Of a DNA stretch of 64,000 nucleotides, positions 35,007-45,131 are shown piece after piece. Under the pieces are notes generated by a model. It was given only the letters and a program-made list of their open reading frames with translations, was not told where the DNA came from and ran no database searches. The DNA is taken from contig NZ_AZQN01000001.1 of NCBI RefSeq assembly GCF_000566685.1, forward strand, positions 682,001-746,000, given 5' to 3'. The translations under genes were made by a program, and so were the position numbers. Source of the DNA: Dyadobacter tibetensis Y620-1. Its GTDB lineage: Bacteria > Bacteroidota > Bacteroidia > Cytophagales > Spirosomataceae. The first letter of the stretch is position 1; each line of letters opens with the position of its first letter.

Positions 35007-35981
35007 CTACTTGGTTCTTTCTATCGTATATAAGACCAGTTGCTCCAGAGATCGCCTGTGACTAGAATCTCCAAATTCGGATAGAATCTGGCGAGCTTCG
35101 TCTACATAGCGCTGCATCACATTTTTGGCATAGGTAAGTCCACCGGAAGATTTCACGAATTGGATCACCTCCTGCACCTTCTTAGGTTTATGGCTTTGAT
35201 TTCTAATTAGACTAATTATCCGACGCTTTTCCATCAAACTAGCCTGATTCAGGGCATATATAAGGGGTAAGGTCATCTTCTTTTCTTTAATATCTATCCC
35301 CAAAGGCTTTCCAATCTCATCTTCACCGTAATCAAAAAGATCATCCTTTATTTGAAATGCCATGCCTACTTTCTCACCAAAAAGATGCATCTTCTCCACT
35401 ACCTCAGCCGTTGCTCCGACCGAACAGGCTCCTACAGCACAACAAGAGGCAATTAAGGAGGCTGTCTTCTGTTTGATGATCTGATAATAAACTGTTTCAT
35501 CAATGTCCAGACGGCGCGCTTTTTCCATCTGTAACAATTCTCCCTCACTCAGTTCCCGAACGGCCGTAGAGACGATTTTCAATAAGTCAAATTCTCCGTG
35601 ATCTACAGAGAGCAGTAAACCCCGGGAAAGCAGATAATCACCGACGAGAACAGCAATCTTATTTTTCCAAAGGGCATTCACTGAAAAAAATCCTCGGCGG
35701 TAATTGGAATCATCCACCACATCGTCGTGAACGAGTGTGGCCGTATGTAATAACTCTATTAGGGCGGCTCCTCGGTAGGAAGACTCGTTGATGGAACCAC
35801 ATACACCGGCTGATAGGAATACGAACATAGGACGTAGCTGCTTTCCTTTTCTTCGGACAATGTAGTTCATAATTTGATCCAGAAGCATAACCTCACTTTT
35901 CATAAATTGACGAAATTTTTGTTCGAAAACTTTCATTTCATCGGCAACCGGCATCTGAATTTCCTTTACTGAAAGGGTCAT
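35007..35981 (-). CDS. Polyprenyl diphosphate synthase (octaprenyl/nonaprenyl type)
   Basis: 324 residues. Both aspartate-rich motifs are present: LVHDDVVDDSNYRRG (first, DDxxxD type) and FQIKDDLFDY (second). The GKQLRPMF substrate-binding region is intact. Makes the long isoprenoid chain for quinones such as menaquinone, or an undecaprenyl-type precursor; the product length cannot be read from sequence. Single gene on the minus strand. Confidence 0.9.
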   Translation of the reverse strand: MTLSVKEIQMPVADEMKVFEQKFRQFMKSEVMLLDQIMNYIVRRKGKQLRPMFVFLSAGVCGSINESSYRGAALIELLHTATLVHDDVVDDSNYRRGFFSVNALWKNKIAVLVGDYLLSRGLLLSVDHGEFDLLKIVSTAVRELSEGELLQMEKARRLDIDETVYYQIIKQKTASLIASCCAVGACSVGATAEVVEKMHLFGEKVGMAFQIKDDLFDYGEDEIGKPLGIDIKEKKMTLPLIYALNQASLMEKRRIISLIRNQSHKPKKVQEVIQFVKSSGGLTYAKNVMQRYVDEARQILSEFGDSSHRRSLEQLVLYTIERTK

Positions 35982-36244
35982 ATTGATAAAGAGGCTGCAA
36001 ACCTCCAGAATTCTTAAATGGTGAATGGTCTAGCTGCCAGCAGGCAGACTCAATTTAATATTGAGCATGAACCCCAAAATTGAAACAAAATCTCGTTTTT
36101 CTAAGCATTTTAAATAGAAAATGTTTACAATTGATGAAGGATATTAGAATTTTAGCCCCAGTCAGGCTCCTATCCAGACATTTTTACCAACAATAAATAC
36201 ATAAACAACATTCATTTAAGAAGAATGGAAAATATAAGTTTAAT

Positions 36245-37147
36245 ATGAAAGCACTCGTCCTTGGAGGGGGCTCTATGAAAGGTGCTTTTCAGGTAGGTGC
36301 CATACAAGCTGTGATGGAAAAGGGCTTCGAACCTGACATGATCTACGGAATTTCGGTGGGAGCACTAAACACAACTTTTTTGATCAATGAGTCGGGAGCC
36401 CAGTACGCAGAAAACAGTGATATTAACTGGAAGGTCGCAGGACGAAAGCTTCTTGAATTTTGGATACATAATATCACTCACCCACAGGATATATCTACCC
36501 TGAGGTCCCGTATGCTACTTGGGGTAAATACCCTGAGAAGTAAGTTCGACGGTCTGCTGGATCCTAGCCCACTGCAAAATCTTATACGAAATCATATCAA
36601 TCTGGATTATATACATCAAAGCCCGGTTTTTTGTAAGGTTGGAGCCGTTAATCTGGAAAGTGGGGCGATCAAATACGTTTCGAAAGACGAGGACACCTTC
36701 ATGGAATTTGTCAATGCCAGTTCTTCCATACCCATGTTGATGCCCACCGTCGAGATAAATAATGAATTTTACCTGGACGGAGGCATGCGGGAGGTGGCGC
36801 CGGTTCGTCAGGCCATTGAAGATGGGGCTACCGAAATTGTTTTGGTTGCCTGCCATTCCCCTCATTTATACCAACCAGAAGGATTGAATGCTCAAAACCT
36901 GATTACACTTGTAGAACGCGTTAGGGATATCACAGTCAACCAGATAGTCAATAGTAATATACAATGGGCTGAATCCTTCGTAGATCGGTCCATATTAAGG
37001 GGTAAACCCATGTCGTTAACCGTGATAAGACCAAGTGAACCTTTGATCCTGGATCTCCAGCATTTTACCTCCGAAGATATTTCGCGCTTGCTGGTAGAAG
37101 GCTATAAAGAGGCCCTGGAAATTTTTAAAAAGTTAGAGCAAAAATAA
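36245..37147 (+). CDS. Patatin-like phospholipase
   Basis: 300 residues with the catalytic dyad: oxyanion loop GGGSMKG (7-13), nucleophile GISVGA with Ser37, and the catalytic Asp178 in the DGG motif. No signal peptide, so cytoplasmic. The family includes lysophospholipases; the in vivo substrate is unknown. It is the only gene between two minus-strand genes and has its own strong terminator. Confidence 0.88.
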   Translation: MKALVLGGGSMKGAFQVGAIQAVMEKGFEPDMIYGISVGALNTTFLINESGAQYAENSDINWKVAGRKLLEFWIHNITHPQDISTLRSRMLLGVNTLRSKFDGLLDPSPLQNLIRNHINLDYIHQSPVFCKVGAVNLESGAIKYVSKDEDTFMEFVNASSSIPMLMPTVEINNEFYLDGGMREVAPVRQAIEDGATEIVLVACHSPHLYQPEGLNAQNLITLVERVRDITVNQIVNSNIQWAESFVDRSILRGKPMSLTVIRPSEPLILDLQHFTSEDISRLLVEGYKEALEIFKKLEQK

Positions 37148-37190
37148 AAACGTCCCCTGTACAAAAATGATCTGTACAGGGGACGTTTTT
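37146..37190. terminator. Perfect 18-bp hairpin between patatin and TonB receptor genes
   Basis: Arms AAAAACGTCCCCTGTACA and its exact complement with a 9-nt loop; T run on the plus side and A run giving T on the minus side. Overlaps the last two bases of the patatin stop. A bidirectional terminator for convergent genes. Confidence 0.9.
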
Positions 37191-37206
37191 AATAAAACCG
37201 AATAGA

Positions 37207-40200
37207 TTAGTTAAATATATAACGAATACCTATTTGGCTAGTCCATCTTGAGATGTTTCCTGACGAACCATCTGAGATATTATAAGTTTCTCCAGTAGGC
37301 TTAGTAAACGACATTAAAGGCGTATAATCGCCAGCTGCTGCGTTTCTGTAACCTTCAAATGTCACTAGAGGATAGTTATCATTAGAAGTGAAATACTGAC
37401 GTCCCCACTTCTTGTTGATCAGGTTACCCACGTTGAACACATCCCAGCTAAGTTGCAAGGTATGGCGCTTTCCACCTATTTCCAGATAGATATCTTGAAG
37501 AACTTTAAAGTCGAATACGTGCGTAAATGGCGCTCTCGATCCATTTCTTTCAGCGTACTGGCCTCTTCTTTCGCTCAAGTAATCATCATTTTTGATAAAT
37601 TCGTCTAAGGCTGCCCATTGAGCATTGGCAGTAGCAGCATCTTTGAATACGATTTGATCTTGGGTAGCAGGTACAAAAATCAAATCATTGCTTTCTCTTG
37701 AATTCCAGTCATTGACCATGCTGTTACGATACACATAGGAGTATGGATTGCTGGACTGTCCTGTATAGAAGAGAGAAACAGTGGTAGCAGCATTTTTTGA
37801 GTATTCGAAACGGTAAGATGCGAAACCAACAATTCGATGTCCCAAGTCAAAATCCGAACGTGAACGGGTCATATTATTCCGACCATTAACGGATTCCATA
37901 TAGCGCCATTGCGATGAGTTTTGTGAGCTCGTCACCTCGTTCAGAACCATTGATTTACCATAGGTATAGGCAAGGCTGGTGATCAGTTTCCGAGTGAAAG
38001 ATTTCTCTACACGGCCCGTTACACTGTAGGAATACCCATTGTCTTCCTTATCAGCATTCTTCATTAAGAAGATGTTGGTATAAGGGTTTTGAATACCAGA
38101 AGTGGCACCATCCAGATCAATTTTTGCCGGCGCTGAGCTACCAGGGCTGTAAATCATACGGTTATCGGCGCCAGCAGCCTGCTTGATGCCATTTTTATCC
38201 AAAATAACATTCTGATAAGCGACATCATTAAAGTTTTGGGTAAATATACCCTCTGCGCTTAAAATCCATCCGTTCCCTACCTTTTTATCCACGCCCAAGC
38301 TGGCTCTCAAAACTTGTGGCAGCTTAAATTCTTTGGAAATAAGGTTAAGTTCTCCAGAAGGTATAGGAGCCGTTTTACCGAAATCGGCCAGAGTATACTG
38401 CTGATTTACGTCGGCTACGAAAGGCAAGGTATTGGCCTTGCCAGACTGGTTGACACCACCAATAATTACACCACTATTGGTGTAAATACCACCTGGCCAT
38501 ACCATAGGAACACGGCCCAAGAAGATACCCACTCCACCACGTACCTGCAATGTTTTGTCTCCCATAACATCGTAGTTGAAACCAACTCGGGGAGAAACGG
38601 TGAACTTGCCACTTGGCATGCTACCAGCTTTGGCTCCTTCTAGAGGATAAACAGCGTTGATGGTGTTGAAATAGGAATTGTTGAAAGTTTCATCTACAAA
38701 TTGTTTTGTAGGGAAAGTATTCAGGTCAAAGCGAATTCCTCCAGTTAAGGTAAACTTATCAGTCAGGTCGAAACGATCGTTGATAAATGCTCCTACACGG
38801 GCAGACTTAAAGTCAGCTGCCGCTCTAGAACCGTCACCGGTGATATCACCTTCAAGTAAAGAATAAGAACGAGCATATACCGATGGATTGGCACCATTCA
38901 AGAAGTCGGCCATGCTATCAAAGGTATAGGCTCCAAAATTCTGACGGATGAACAGGTTGTAGTAGCTTCCAAATTCACCATCTAAGCCCAGGGAGATATT
39001 ATGCTTGCCTGTATAAAAATCAAGCTTCTGATTGAAAGTAAGAACTTTTGAAGTTAGCTCGTTGGCAGTAGAAAACGCCTCTGAACCAAAATTGATTCGG
39101 TCCTTAGTTCCCGTCTGATTAATCAATACATTAGGAAAATTCCCACCAATCGGATCCCTGTCGTCATTTACTGTAGTGTACCCAATTAACAAACGATTGG
39201 AAAGCGTATTGCTGAAAGTACTTTTCAATTCTATAGAAGAGGAATTGGTAGTGCTTGGAAAGTAAACTCCACTGTTGGAAAAGTAAATATTGGAGTTTGA
39301 CGAGCTTGAAGGATTAATTGACTCTCCATAGGTATAACGGTGACTTACTGAAAGCTTATGCTTTCTATTGATATTCCAGTCAAGTTTAGCAGTCAGTTTA
39401 TTGCTGTTCAACTCACGAACGATATTGTCATAAGAACCTGGATCATAGTTATACTTCGTGCGAAGCACATTGGCCAGATTGTCCAGCTCAGCAGCGGTAA
39501 TCTGTCCATCATAGGTTCCGAAGTCGAAAGGCACGGGATTGGTTTCACGTTGAAGTTCAGCATTTACGAAGAAAAACAACTTATTTTTTACCAAAGCACC
39601 ACCCAATCTAAAACCAGTAGTGTAGGAGTTAAAGCTTGGAAGTCTGCTACGCTGGAAATTAGGATCGTCAAACTGCGCATCAGTTCCTGGACGCTTTCCA
39701 GAAATATTTTCATTTTTGAAGTAGTAGTATGCAGAGCCACTTAGATTATTAGAACCAGAACGTGTTACCGCATTAATTCCACCACCAGTAAATCCACTTA
39801 GCGATACATCATAAGGAGATACAACTACTTTAAACTGCTCAATGGCATCGATAGAAATAGGGCTTACACCTGTCTGACCACCATTGGTACCAGAAGCAGC
39901 TAGACCAAAAACGTCGTTATTAGCCGCGCCATCGATATAGATCGAGTTAAACCGGTTATTCTGACCTGCAATAGATACGGCTCCGTTACCATCTACCTTA
40001 ACTTGAGGTGTCAAACGAGTAAAATCGGCAAGAGAACGAGATACGGTGGGCAAAACTTGAATTTGTGCGCTGGAGATATTCACCTCTGCACCCTGCTTGT
40101 CCTTGTTGAAGTTATTATCATTCCGCACAACGACTTCAGTTAACAAGTTAGCCTCATCGCTCATAGTGATATTAACATTGGCCTCTTCACCCAATAGAAC

Positions 40201-40500
40201 GTTTACCGCCTTTTGGGATTCCTGAAAACCTACATACGTAGCTGCTACCACATAAACACCACTATTAAGGTTGTTTAAATTGTAACGTCCATCTTCCCTG
40301 GTGAGGGTTGAATACTTCACTCCGGTGCTCTCATGCGTAGCTACAACGGTGGCCCCGGGCAATGGCGCACTCTGACTGTCGGTTATTATCCCTTTCAAAC
40401 TTCCGGTAGTGACCTGGGCCACAACGCTTCCACTAAGCGAAAAAGAAAACACGAACAACATAAGCCATGTTGCCCTGAAAAGTAAACTTTTCTGGTTCAT
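37207..40500 (-). CDS. Oar-like TonB-dependent outer-membrane receptor
   Basis: Large barrel protein, 1097 residues from the ATG at 40500 (signal peptide MNQKSLLFRATWLMLFV to SVVAQ); the frame extends 13 residues further upstream but that adds no signal. After the signal comes a carboxypeptidase-regulatory-like domain (GSLKGIITDSQSAPLPGATV), a plug with the Oar-type stretches NRFNSIYIDGAANNDVFG and ISIDAIEQFKVVVSPYD, and a long barrel ending ISRWTSQIGIRYIFN. Probably takes up a large or peptidic substrate, or acts in adhesion. Substrate unknown; no SusD partner is adjacent. Confidence 0.9.
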   Translation of the reverse strand: MNQKSLLFRATWLMLFVFSFSLSGSVVAQVTTGSLKGIITDSQSAPLPGATVVATHESTGVKYSTLTREDGRYNLNNLNSGVYVVAATYVGFQESQKAVNVLLGEEANVNITMSDEANLLTEVVVRNDNNFNKDKQGAEVNISSAQIQVLPTVSRSLADFTRLTPQVKVDGNGAVSIAGQNNRFNSIYIDGAANNDVFGLAASGTNGGQTGVSPISIDAIEQFKVVVSPYDVSLSGFTGGGINAVTRSGSNNLSGSAYYYFKNENISGKRPGTDAQFDDPNFQRSRLPSFNSYTTGFRLGGALVKNKLFFFVNAELQRETNPVPFDFGTYDGQITAAELDNLANVLRTKYNYDPGSYDNIVRELNSNKLTAKLDWNINRKHKLSVSHRYTYGESINPSSSSNSNIYFSNSGVYFPSTTNSSSIELKSTFSNTLSNRLLIGYTTVNDDRDPIGGNFPNVLINQTGTKDRINFGSEAFSTANELTSKVLTFNQKLDFYTGKHNISLGLDGEFGSYYNLFIRQNFGAYTFDSMADFLNGANPSVYARSYSLLEGDITGDGSRAAADFKSARVGAFINDRFDLTDKFTLTGGIRFDLNTFPTKQFVDETFNNSYFNTINAVYPLEGAKAGSMPSGKFTVSPRVGFNYDVMGDKTLQVRGGVGIFLGRVPMVWPGGIYTNSGVIIGGVNQSGKANTLPFVADVNQQYTLADFGKTAPIPSGELNLISKEFKLPQVLRASLGVDKKVGNGWILSAEGIFTQNFNDVAYQNVILDKNGIKQAAGADNRMIYSPGSSAPAKIDLDGATSGIQNPYTNIFLMKNADKEDNGYSYSVTGRVEKSFTRKLITSLAYTYGKSMVLNEVTSSQNSSQWRYMESVNGRNNMTRSRSDFDLGHRIVGFASYRFEYSKNAATTVSLFYTGQSSNPYSYVYRNSMVNDWNSRESNDLIFVPATQDQIVFKDAATANAQWAALDEFIKNDDYLSERRGQYAERNGSRAPFTHVFDFKVLQDIYLEIGGKRHTLQLSWDVFNVGNLINKKWGRQYFTSNDNYPLVTFEGYRNAAAGDYTPLMSFTKPTGETYNISDGSSGNISRWTSQIGIRYIFN

Positions 40501-40865
40501 AAAATTTGATGATTGGTTAAATAAAACTGTTAGGTTCATCTTGTGATTAAACTAAATCACCAGCAAAATACGCACTTTTATTCTTCTCATGCAAAAGATA
40601 CTATCCAGCAAAAATACCAGCCATAACAACGTAACTACCTGATTATATGTAATAAAACATAAAAGACTATCAATTTTTACATATTTTTTAAAATTATCAA
40701 ATTGTTAATTCCTTACGAAAGGTCCGTCTCGCTGACCAGGCAATTTGGTTCATAATTTGCGATGAAAGCAAGCAATTCCACCTCATGTTGACTAATTTGC
40801 AAAAAAAAGTGGAATTTGTTTAAAACCATCAATAGCTATCTTAAACTTAGGAGCAGGTATCAGCA
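40501..40865. other. 365-bp divergent intergenic region
   Basis: AT-rich; separates the TonB receptor (minus) from the alpha/beta hydrolase (plus). An 8-bp inverted repeat AATTCCAC/GTGGAATT at 40774-40816 with a 27-bp spacer could be an operator for the plus gene; weak evidence. No gene seen. Confidence 0.45.
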
Positions 40866-41639
40866 ATGAAATTAAATTTTAAAAAATTAGGTCAAGAAGG
40901 GCCACAGGTGATCATCCTGCATGGCGTTTTCGGATTTCTGGATAATTGGCAAACCATAGGCAAGCAGATTTCAGATGCAGGCTTCCAGGTTTATTTAGTA
41001 GACCAGCGTAATCATGGGCGCTCACCCCATCAAGCGCCTATGAACTATGCCACTTTCGCCGAAGATCTTAAAGAATTTATTGAGCAGCAGGATCTGGTGA
41101 GTCCAATTCTTATAGGGCATTCTATGGGAGGGAAAACAGTTATGCAGTATGCTGTGAATTACCCGAATACGTATGCAAAACTGGTGATAGTCGATATAGG
41201 CCCTAAGGCCTACCCTATCCATCATCAAAAATTATTAGAAGGGCTCAATGCTCTCGATCTAAAAGGCCTGACTTCACGACAAGATGCGGATGATCAATTA
41301 GCTTATTATGAATCCAATCTGGGGGTGCGACAATTTCTGCTCAAAAACTTGTACAGAACAGAAGATAATGGATTTGCATGGCGATTCAATCTCCCTGTTC
41401 TGACAGCTGACATGGACAAAGTAGGTCAGAAAATAGAACCGAATCATCCTATCCTTCAGCCAACCTGTTTTATTCGAGGAGCAAAATCAGATTATATCCA
41501 GGATGAAGATTGGGAAGAAATCTCAAATATATTTCCTAAAGCGAAATTGGAAACGATCGACAATGCAGGACACTGGATTCATGCCGAGCAGCCCCGTGCA
41601 TTCTTGGAAGTACTCCTCCCCTTCTTAAATCAGCCATAA
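40866..41639 (+). CDS. Alpha/beta-fold hydrolase (YbfF-like)
   Basis: 257 residues, cytoplasmic. Full hydrolase features: HGVFGFLDNW oxyanion region, nucleophile GHSMGG, DQRNHGRSPH near the N-terminus (YbfF/esterase signature) and the late His in NAGHWIHAEQP. Acts on a short acyl ester or thioester; substrate unknown. Followed by its own terminator. Confidence 0.88.
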   Translation: MKLNFKKLGQEGPQVIILHGVFGFLDNWQTIGKQISDAGFQVYLVDQRNHGRSPHQAPMNYATFAEDLKEFIEQQDLVSPILIGHSMGGKTVMQYAVNYPNTYAKLVIVDIGPKAYPIHHQKLLEGLNALDLKGLTSRQDADDQLAYYESNLGVRQFLLKNLYRTEDNGFAWRFNLPVLTADMDKVGQKIEPNHPILQPTCFIRGAKSDYIQDEDWEEISNIFPKAKLETIDNAGHWIHAEQPRAFLEVLLPFLNQP

Positions 41640-41648
41640 TGGATTACG

Positions 41649-41690
41649 TACCGGTGCATATAATATATTATTTGCGCCGGTATTTTTCTT
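41649..41690 (+). terminator. Terminator of the alpha/beta hydrolase gene
   Basis: Stem TACCGGTGCA / TGCGCCGGTA (one G-T pair) with a 14-nt AT-rich loop, followed by a T-rich run (TTTTTCTTT). It overlaps the end of the convergent lipoprotein gene. Confidence 0.75.
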
Positions 41691-42093
41691 TGTTGAGGCA
41701 GCAATTGAGAATGATCAGTTCCTCAGACTGCAGGGTCATTTCCCAAACCACTGCCCCCATGCAATCCAAATATTTACAACTCGGATTGGACGGCAGATTG
41801 TCCTTAGGCTCCAGTCTTAGCAACTGGCCATTCAGTATTATAGCCTGAGGCATACAGCATATGGGTTGATCTTTTTCATTAACAATCAATCCATCCGTTC
41901 TAAATCTAATGATTTTCTCCTGACCGGAGGCAATTGGCTCCCATTTGGTTTGGGATATAACACCGGTCTCTATTTCAACGAGTTCCCAACTTCCGGAGAG
42001 TTCTTTTAACAGCCCATCCGGTCCAGGCTCATTATCCGATTTACAGCCTATCACTGATAATAAAAAGATAGAAATGTATAATAGTGTTTTCAT
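41668..42093 (-). CDS. Hypothetical lipocalin-like lipoprotein
   Basis: 141 residues with a lipobox (LLSVIGC, Cys 17) and a short beta-rich body containing LSGSWELVEIETG and IIRFRTDGLIVNEKD. Several cysteines (ICC, CKYLDC, NCC) are more than usual for such proteins and may form disulfides. No family assigned. Its end overlaps the terminator of the facing gene. Confidence 0.68.
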   Translation of the reverse strand: MKTLLYISIFLLSVIGCKSDNEPGPDGLLKELSGSWELVEIETGVISQTKWEPIASGQEKIIRFRTDGLIVNEKDQPICCMPQAIILNGQLLRLEPKDNLPSNPSCKYLDCMGAVVWEMTLQSEELIILNCCLNKEKYRRK

Positions 42094-42172
42094 AGCCTTA
42101 ACTTTGGAATTTTAAAGAAGACCAGCTCGGCCCAACAAAGGTTGGAAAGGGTTTGGAATAATCTATTATGAT

Positions 42173-42868
42173 ATGACTCTTTACTTAATTCCCACCGTTC
42201 TGGCAGAAGGTACGGCTTCCGATGTATTATCGCCTCAAATCCGTGAGGTGCTTATGTCACTTGATGTCTATTTTGTCGAAAATATCAGAACAGCCCGTCG
42301 ATTTATCAGTAGTCTCAAATTAGGGATTGTTATCGACGAATTAGAATTTTGGGAGTTGGACAAAAACACGCCTATCGAACAAACGTGGGAGCGAATGAAA
42401 AACCTTGATCGGCCCGCCGGAGTACTTTCCGAAGCAGGCTGTCCCGGTGTGGCCGATCCTGGCGCGGTTGCAGTAGATATGGCCCATCAATTGGGCTATC
42501 AGGTTAAGCCGCTGGTGGGACCTTCCTCCATTCTTCTGGCATTAATGGGCTCCGGAATGAACGGACAGTCCTTTTCGTTTCACGGTTATCTGCCCATCGA
42601 TAAAACGGAGCGTAAAATGGCTATTAAACATTTAGAAAAAGAATCGGGTCAACGTGGACAAACGCAGATCTTCATGGAGACTCCCTTTAGAAATAATCAG
42701 TTTTTAACATCTCTGTTAGATACCGCCAATCCCAATACAAAACTTTGCATTGCCAGTAATATTACCGCAGCAGACGAATTCATTCAAACTAAGCTGGTTA
42801 AGGAATGGAAGAAAGAACTTCCCGACCTGCATAAAAAACCAACCATATTTCTATTAAGCACCTATTAG
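42173..42868 (+). CDS. RsmI-like tetrapyrrole-methylase-fold SAM methyltransferase
   Basis: 231 residues. Short relative of the 16S rRNA ribose methyltransferase RsmI (usually about 280 residues): LSEAGCPGVADPG, VKPLVGPSSILLALMGSG, SFHGYLP and FMETPFRNNQFL motifs are visible. In Bacteroidota a compact paralogue of this kind is common and its substrate is not settled. Lies 10 bp upstream of a lipoprotein gene. Confidence 0.83.
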   Translation: MTLYLIPTVLAEGTASDVLSPQIREVLMSLDVYFVENIRTARRFISSLKLGIVIDELEFWELDKNTPIEQTWERMKNLDRPAGVLSEAGCPGVADPGAVAVDMAHQLGYQVKPLVGPSSILLALMGSGMNGQSFSFHGYLPIDKTERKMAIKHLEKESGQRGQTQIFMETPFRNNQFLTSLLDTANPNTKLCIASNITAADEFIQTKLVKEWKKELPDLHKKPTIFLLSTY

Positions 42869-42878
42869 TCGGTCTGAA

Positions 42879-43589
42879 ATGAAAAAGATAATCCTTTGGG
42901 GCCTTATTGCTGGAATCCTTGGCCCATTATGGGGCTGCAGCCGGTCGGACAAGATGACTGCTATAACGACAATTGACTCCGAATTTGAAAATAGTCTGGA
43001 CGACTGGACGCCCTTTCTGGCTAATTATCCTATCGATAGTGATACGGCCTTGATCTCGTATCGCATTGCTTCAGCTCCTCTTCCCAGTCCACTGGACACC
43101 AACAGCTATGGACTATATTTAAAAAGCAGGAATCTGGGGGAAGGGATGACCATGCTGATTAAAAAAAGAGTTGGGGGCCTAAGCCCAGATACAGAATATA
43201 ACCTGGAAGTTGATTTATCTCTAGCCACAAATTATTACGAATCCGTTGACTCTTTAGCTAAAACTGCGGCTAGATTGGTCTATATCAAAGCGGGGGTTTC
43301 AAGTATTGAACCAGATACCATTCGACAATCAGGCTATTTCAGAATGAACATTCCCTGGAACAATCCCGCCTCCGAAACCTCTATGCACAAAGTTATAGGT
43401 GATCTGAATAATAAAGCAGTATCAGGAACCTACACCCTTTTTCAACACAGCCTAACATCTGGCCTGAATTTCACATCGGATGCAACCGGTGATGCATGGC
43501 TCGTTCTAGCGATAGACTCCAACTTTTCAGGTGAGGCTTCTCTATATCTTGACAGGATTGTGGTAAAGCTTCGCAGATCCATAGAGTAA
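42879..43589 (+). CDS. Hypothetical lipoprotein
   Basis: 236 residues with a lipobox (ILGPLWGC, Cys 20). The body is beta-rich (DSEFENSLDDWTPFLANYP and the later ASLYLDRIVVKL) and reminiscent of carbohydrate-binding-like jelly-roll domains, but no family is recognised. Probably co-transcribed with the methyltransferase. Confidence 0.65.
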   Translation: MKKIILWGLIAGILGPLWGCSRSDKMTAITTIDSEFENSLDDWTPFLANYPIDSDTALISYRIASAPLPSPLDTNSYGLYLKSRNLGEGMTMLIKKRVGGLSPDTEYNLEVDLSLATNYYESVDSLAKTAARLVYIKAGVSSIEPDTIRQSGYFRMNIPWNNPASETSMHKVIGDLNNKAVSGTYTLFQHSLTSGLNFTSDATGDAWLVLAIDSNFSGEASLYLDRIVVKLRRSIE

Positions 43590-43635
43590 GGTACGGTTTT
43601 TAGAATCTCTTGATAACCCATTGATCATTCAATTT

Positions 43636-44277
43636 ATGTCCATCAAAATCCAAGCATTTACATTCAATCCATTTGGTGAAAATACCTACCTCCTCTTTGA
43701 CGAAAGCCATGAGGCCGTAATTGTCGATCCAGGATGCTATGATAAAGGGGAACAGGACACCCTTTTCGCCTTTATAACAGAGCATAATCTCAAGCCTGTA
43801 ATGATTATCAATACCCATGCTCATATCGACCATGTCCTAGGTGTGGCCGCTGTAAAACGCAAGTATGACATTCCATTCCTTCTTCACAGGCTCGACGAAC
43901 CCTTGCTTAAAGCGGTAAAAACCTATGCTTCTAACTATGGCTTTGCTCAGTTCGATGAACCTGCCATCGATGACTATATCAAGGAGGGAGAAGATCTATT
44001 GTTTGGTCACTCCAGACTAGAGGTCCGCTTCGTTCCGGGACATGCACCGGGTCACGTGGCCTTTATAGATCATATGGGCAAACAAATAATTGGAGGAGAT
44101 GTACTTTTTCGTCAAAGCATAGGGCGAACCGATCTTCCTGGAGGAGATATGAATATATTATTGAATAGCATTCGTATGCAATTATTTACTTTGCCTGACG
44201 AATACAAAGTCTATGCGGGTCATATGGAACCCACATCTATTGGTTTTGAAAAGCAATATAACCCATTCTTACGTTAA
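43636..44277 (+). CDS. MBL-fold hydrolase (glyoxalase II-like)
   Basis: 213 residues from the ATG at 43636 (MSIKIQAFTFNPFGENTYLL); an upstream TTG gives five extra residues without support. Metal-binding motif THAHIDH, later GHAPGHVAF and GGDVLF. Belongs to the glyoxalase-II-like hydrolases that cleave thioesters; exact substrate unknown. Followed after 11 bp by the PssA gene. Confidence 0.87.
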   Translation: MSIKIQAFTFNPFGENTYLLFDESHEAVIVDPGCYDKGEQDTLFAFITEHNLKPVMIINTHAHIDHVLGVAAVKRKYDIPFLLHRLDEPLLKAVKTYASNYGFAQFDEPAIDDYIKEGEDLLFGHSRLEVRFVPGHAPGHVAFIDHMGKQIIGGDVLFRQSIGRTDLPGGDMNILLNSIRMQLFTLPDEYKVYAGHMEPTSIGFEKQYNPFLR

Positions 44278-44288
44278 CGGCCCTAATA

Positions 44289-44990
44289 ATGATCAAGAAA
44301 CACATCCCCAATGCACTAACTTGCAGCAACCTGCTTTGCGGCTGCATCGGTGTGGTTGAAGCATTTCATAATAATATCCTGCTTTCTTGTGTTCTGATAG
44401 GATTAGCGTTGGTGTTTGACTTCTTCGATGGCTTTGCCGCTAGAATGCTTGGTGTCTCTTCGCCCATTGGCAGGGACCTGGACTCCCTGGCAGACATGGT
44501 AACATTCGGACTACTTCCCTCCATTATTGTCTACCAGTTGCTCATGCGCAGCATCGCCGATCTGTCGGGTATCTGGATGGCCTACCCGGCTTTTTTAATT
44601 GCAATTTTTTCAGCGATCCGACTCGCCAAATTCAATAATGACCCCCGTCAAACCGATGGTTTCATTGGCTTGCCCACTCCAGCCAATGGAATACTTATCG
44701 CCTCCATACCCTTTATTTTGGAATCGGCAGGGCCGGAATTGACAGAATTTATACTTAATACAAAACATCTATTGATTTTCACCTGCCTGATGTCTTTTCT
44801 TCTGGTAGCGGAATTGCCACTGATTGCCCTAAAATTCAAGTCCTTTTCCTGGCAACCCAATAGGGCAAGATACCTCTTGATCATCGGCACGATCGTGTTA
44901 CTTTTGGCCTTTAAAATTTTGGCAGTTCCCATTATTATCATGTATTACTTGCTGCTATCCCTCCTGTTTGGGGTGATTAAAAAAAATTAA
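44289..44990 (+). CDS. pssA: CDP-diacylglycerol-serine O-phosphatidyltransferase
   Basis: 233-residue integral membrane enzyme. The CDP-alcohol phosphatidyltransferase motif is complete: D-FF-DG-FA-AR-x8-G-RD-LDSLAD. The N-terminus IPNALTCSNLLCGCIG and the GLPTPANGILIA region match PssA proteins of Bacteroidota, rather than PgsA. Makes phosphatidylserine, the precursor of phosphatidylethanolamine. Confidence 0.82.
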   Translation: MIKKHIPNALTCSNLLCGCIGVVEAFHNNILLSCVLIGLALVFDFFDGFAARMLGVSSPIGRDLDSLADMVTFGLLPSIIVYQLLMRSIADLSGIWMAYPAFLIAIFSAIRLAKFNNDPRQTDGFIGLPTPANGILIASIPFILESAGPELTEFILNTKHLLIFTCLMSFLLVAELPLIALKFKSFSWQPNRARYLLIIGTIVLLLAFKILAVPIIIMYYLLLSLLFGVIKKN

Positions 44991-45131
44991 TCCATTGTTA
45001 TCGAAAACTTTTTGTTGCATTTTTGCCATTTCTTTATGCTTTGTAAGCGATTTGAAAGTTCTCAGTCGTGAAACAATGGCTCAAGATTAGATAATTTATT
45101 AATTAATTTGTATTATTATACCATAGCTGAG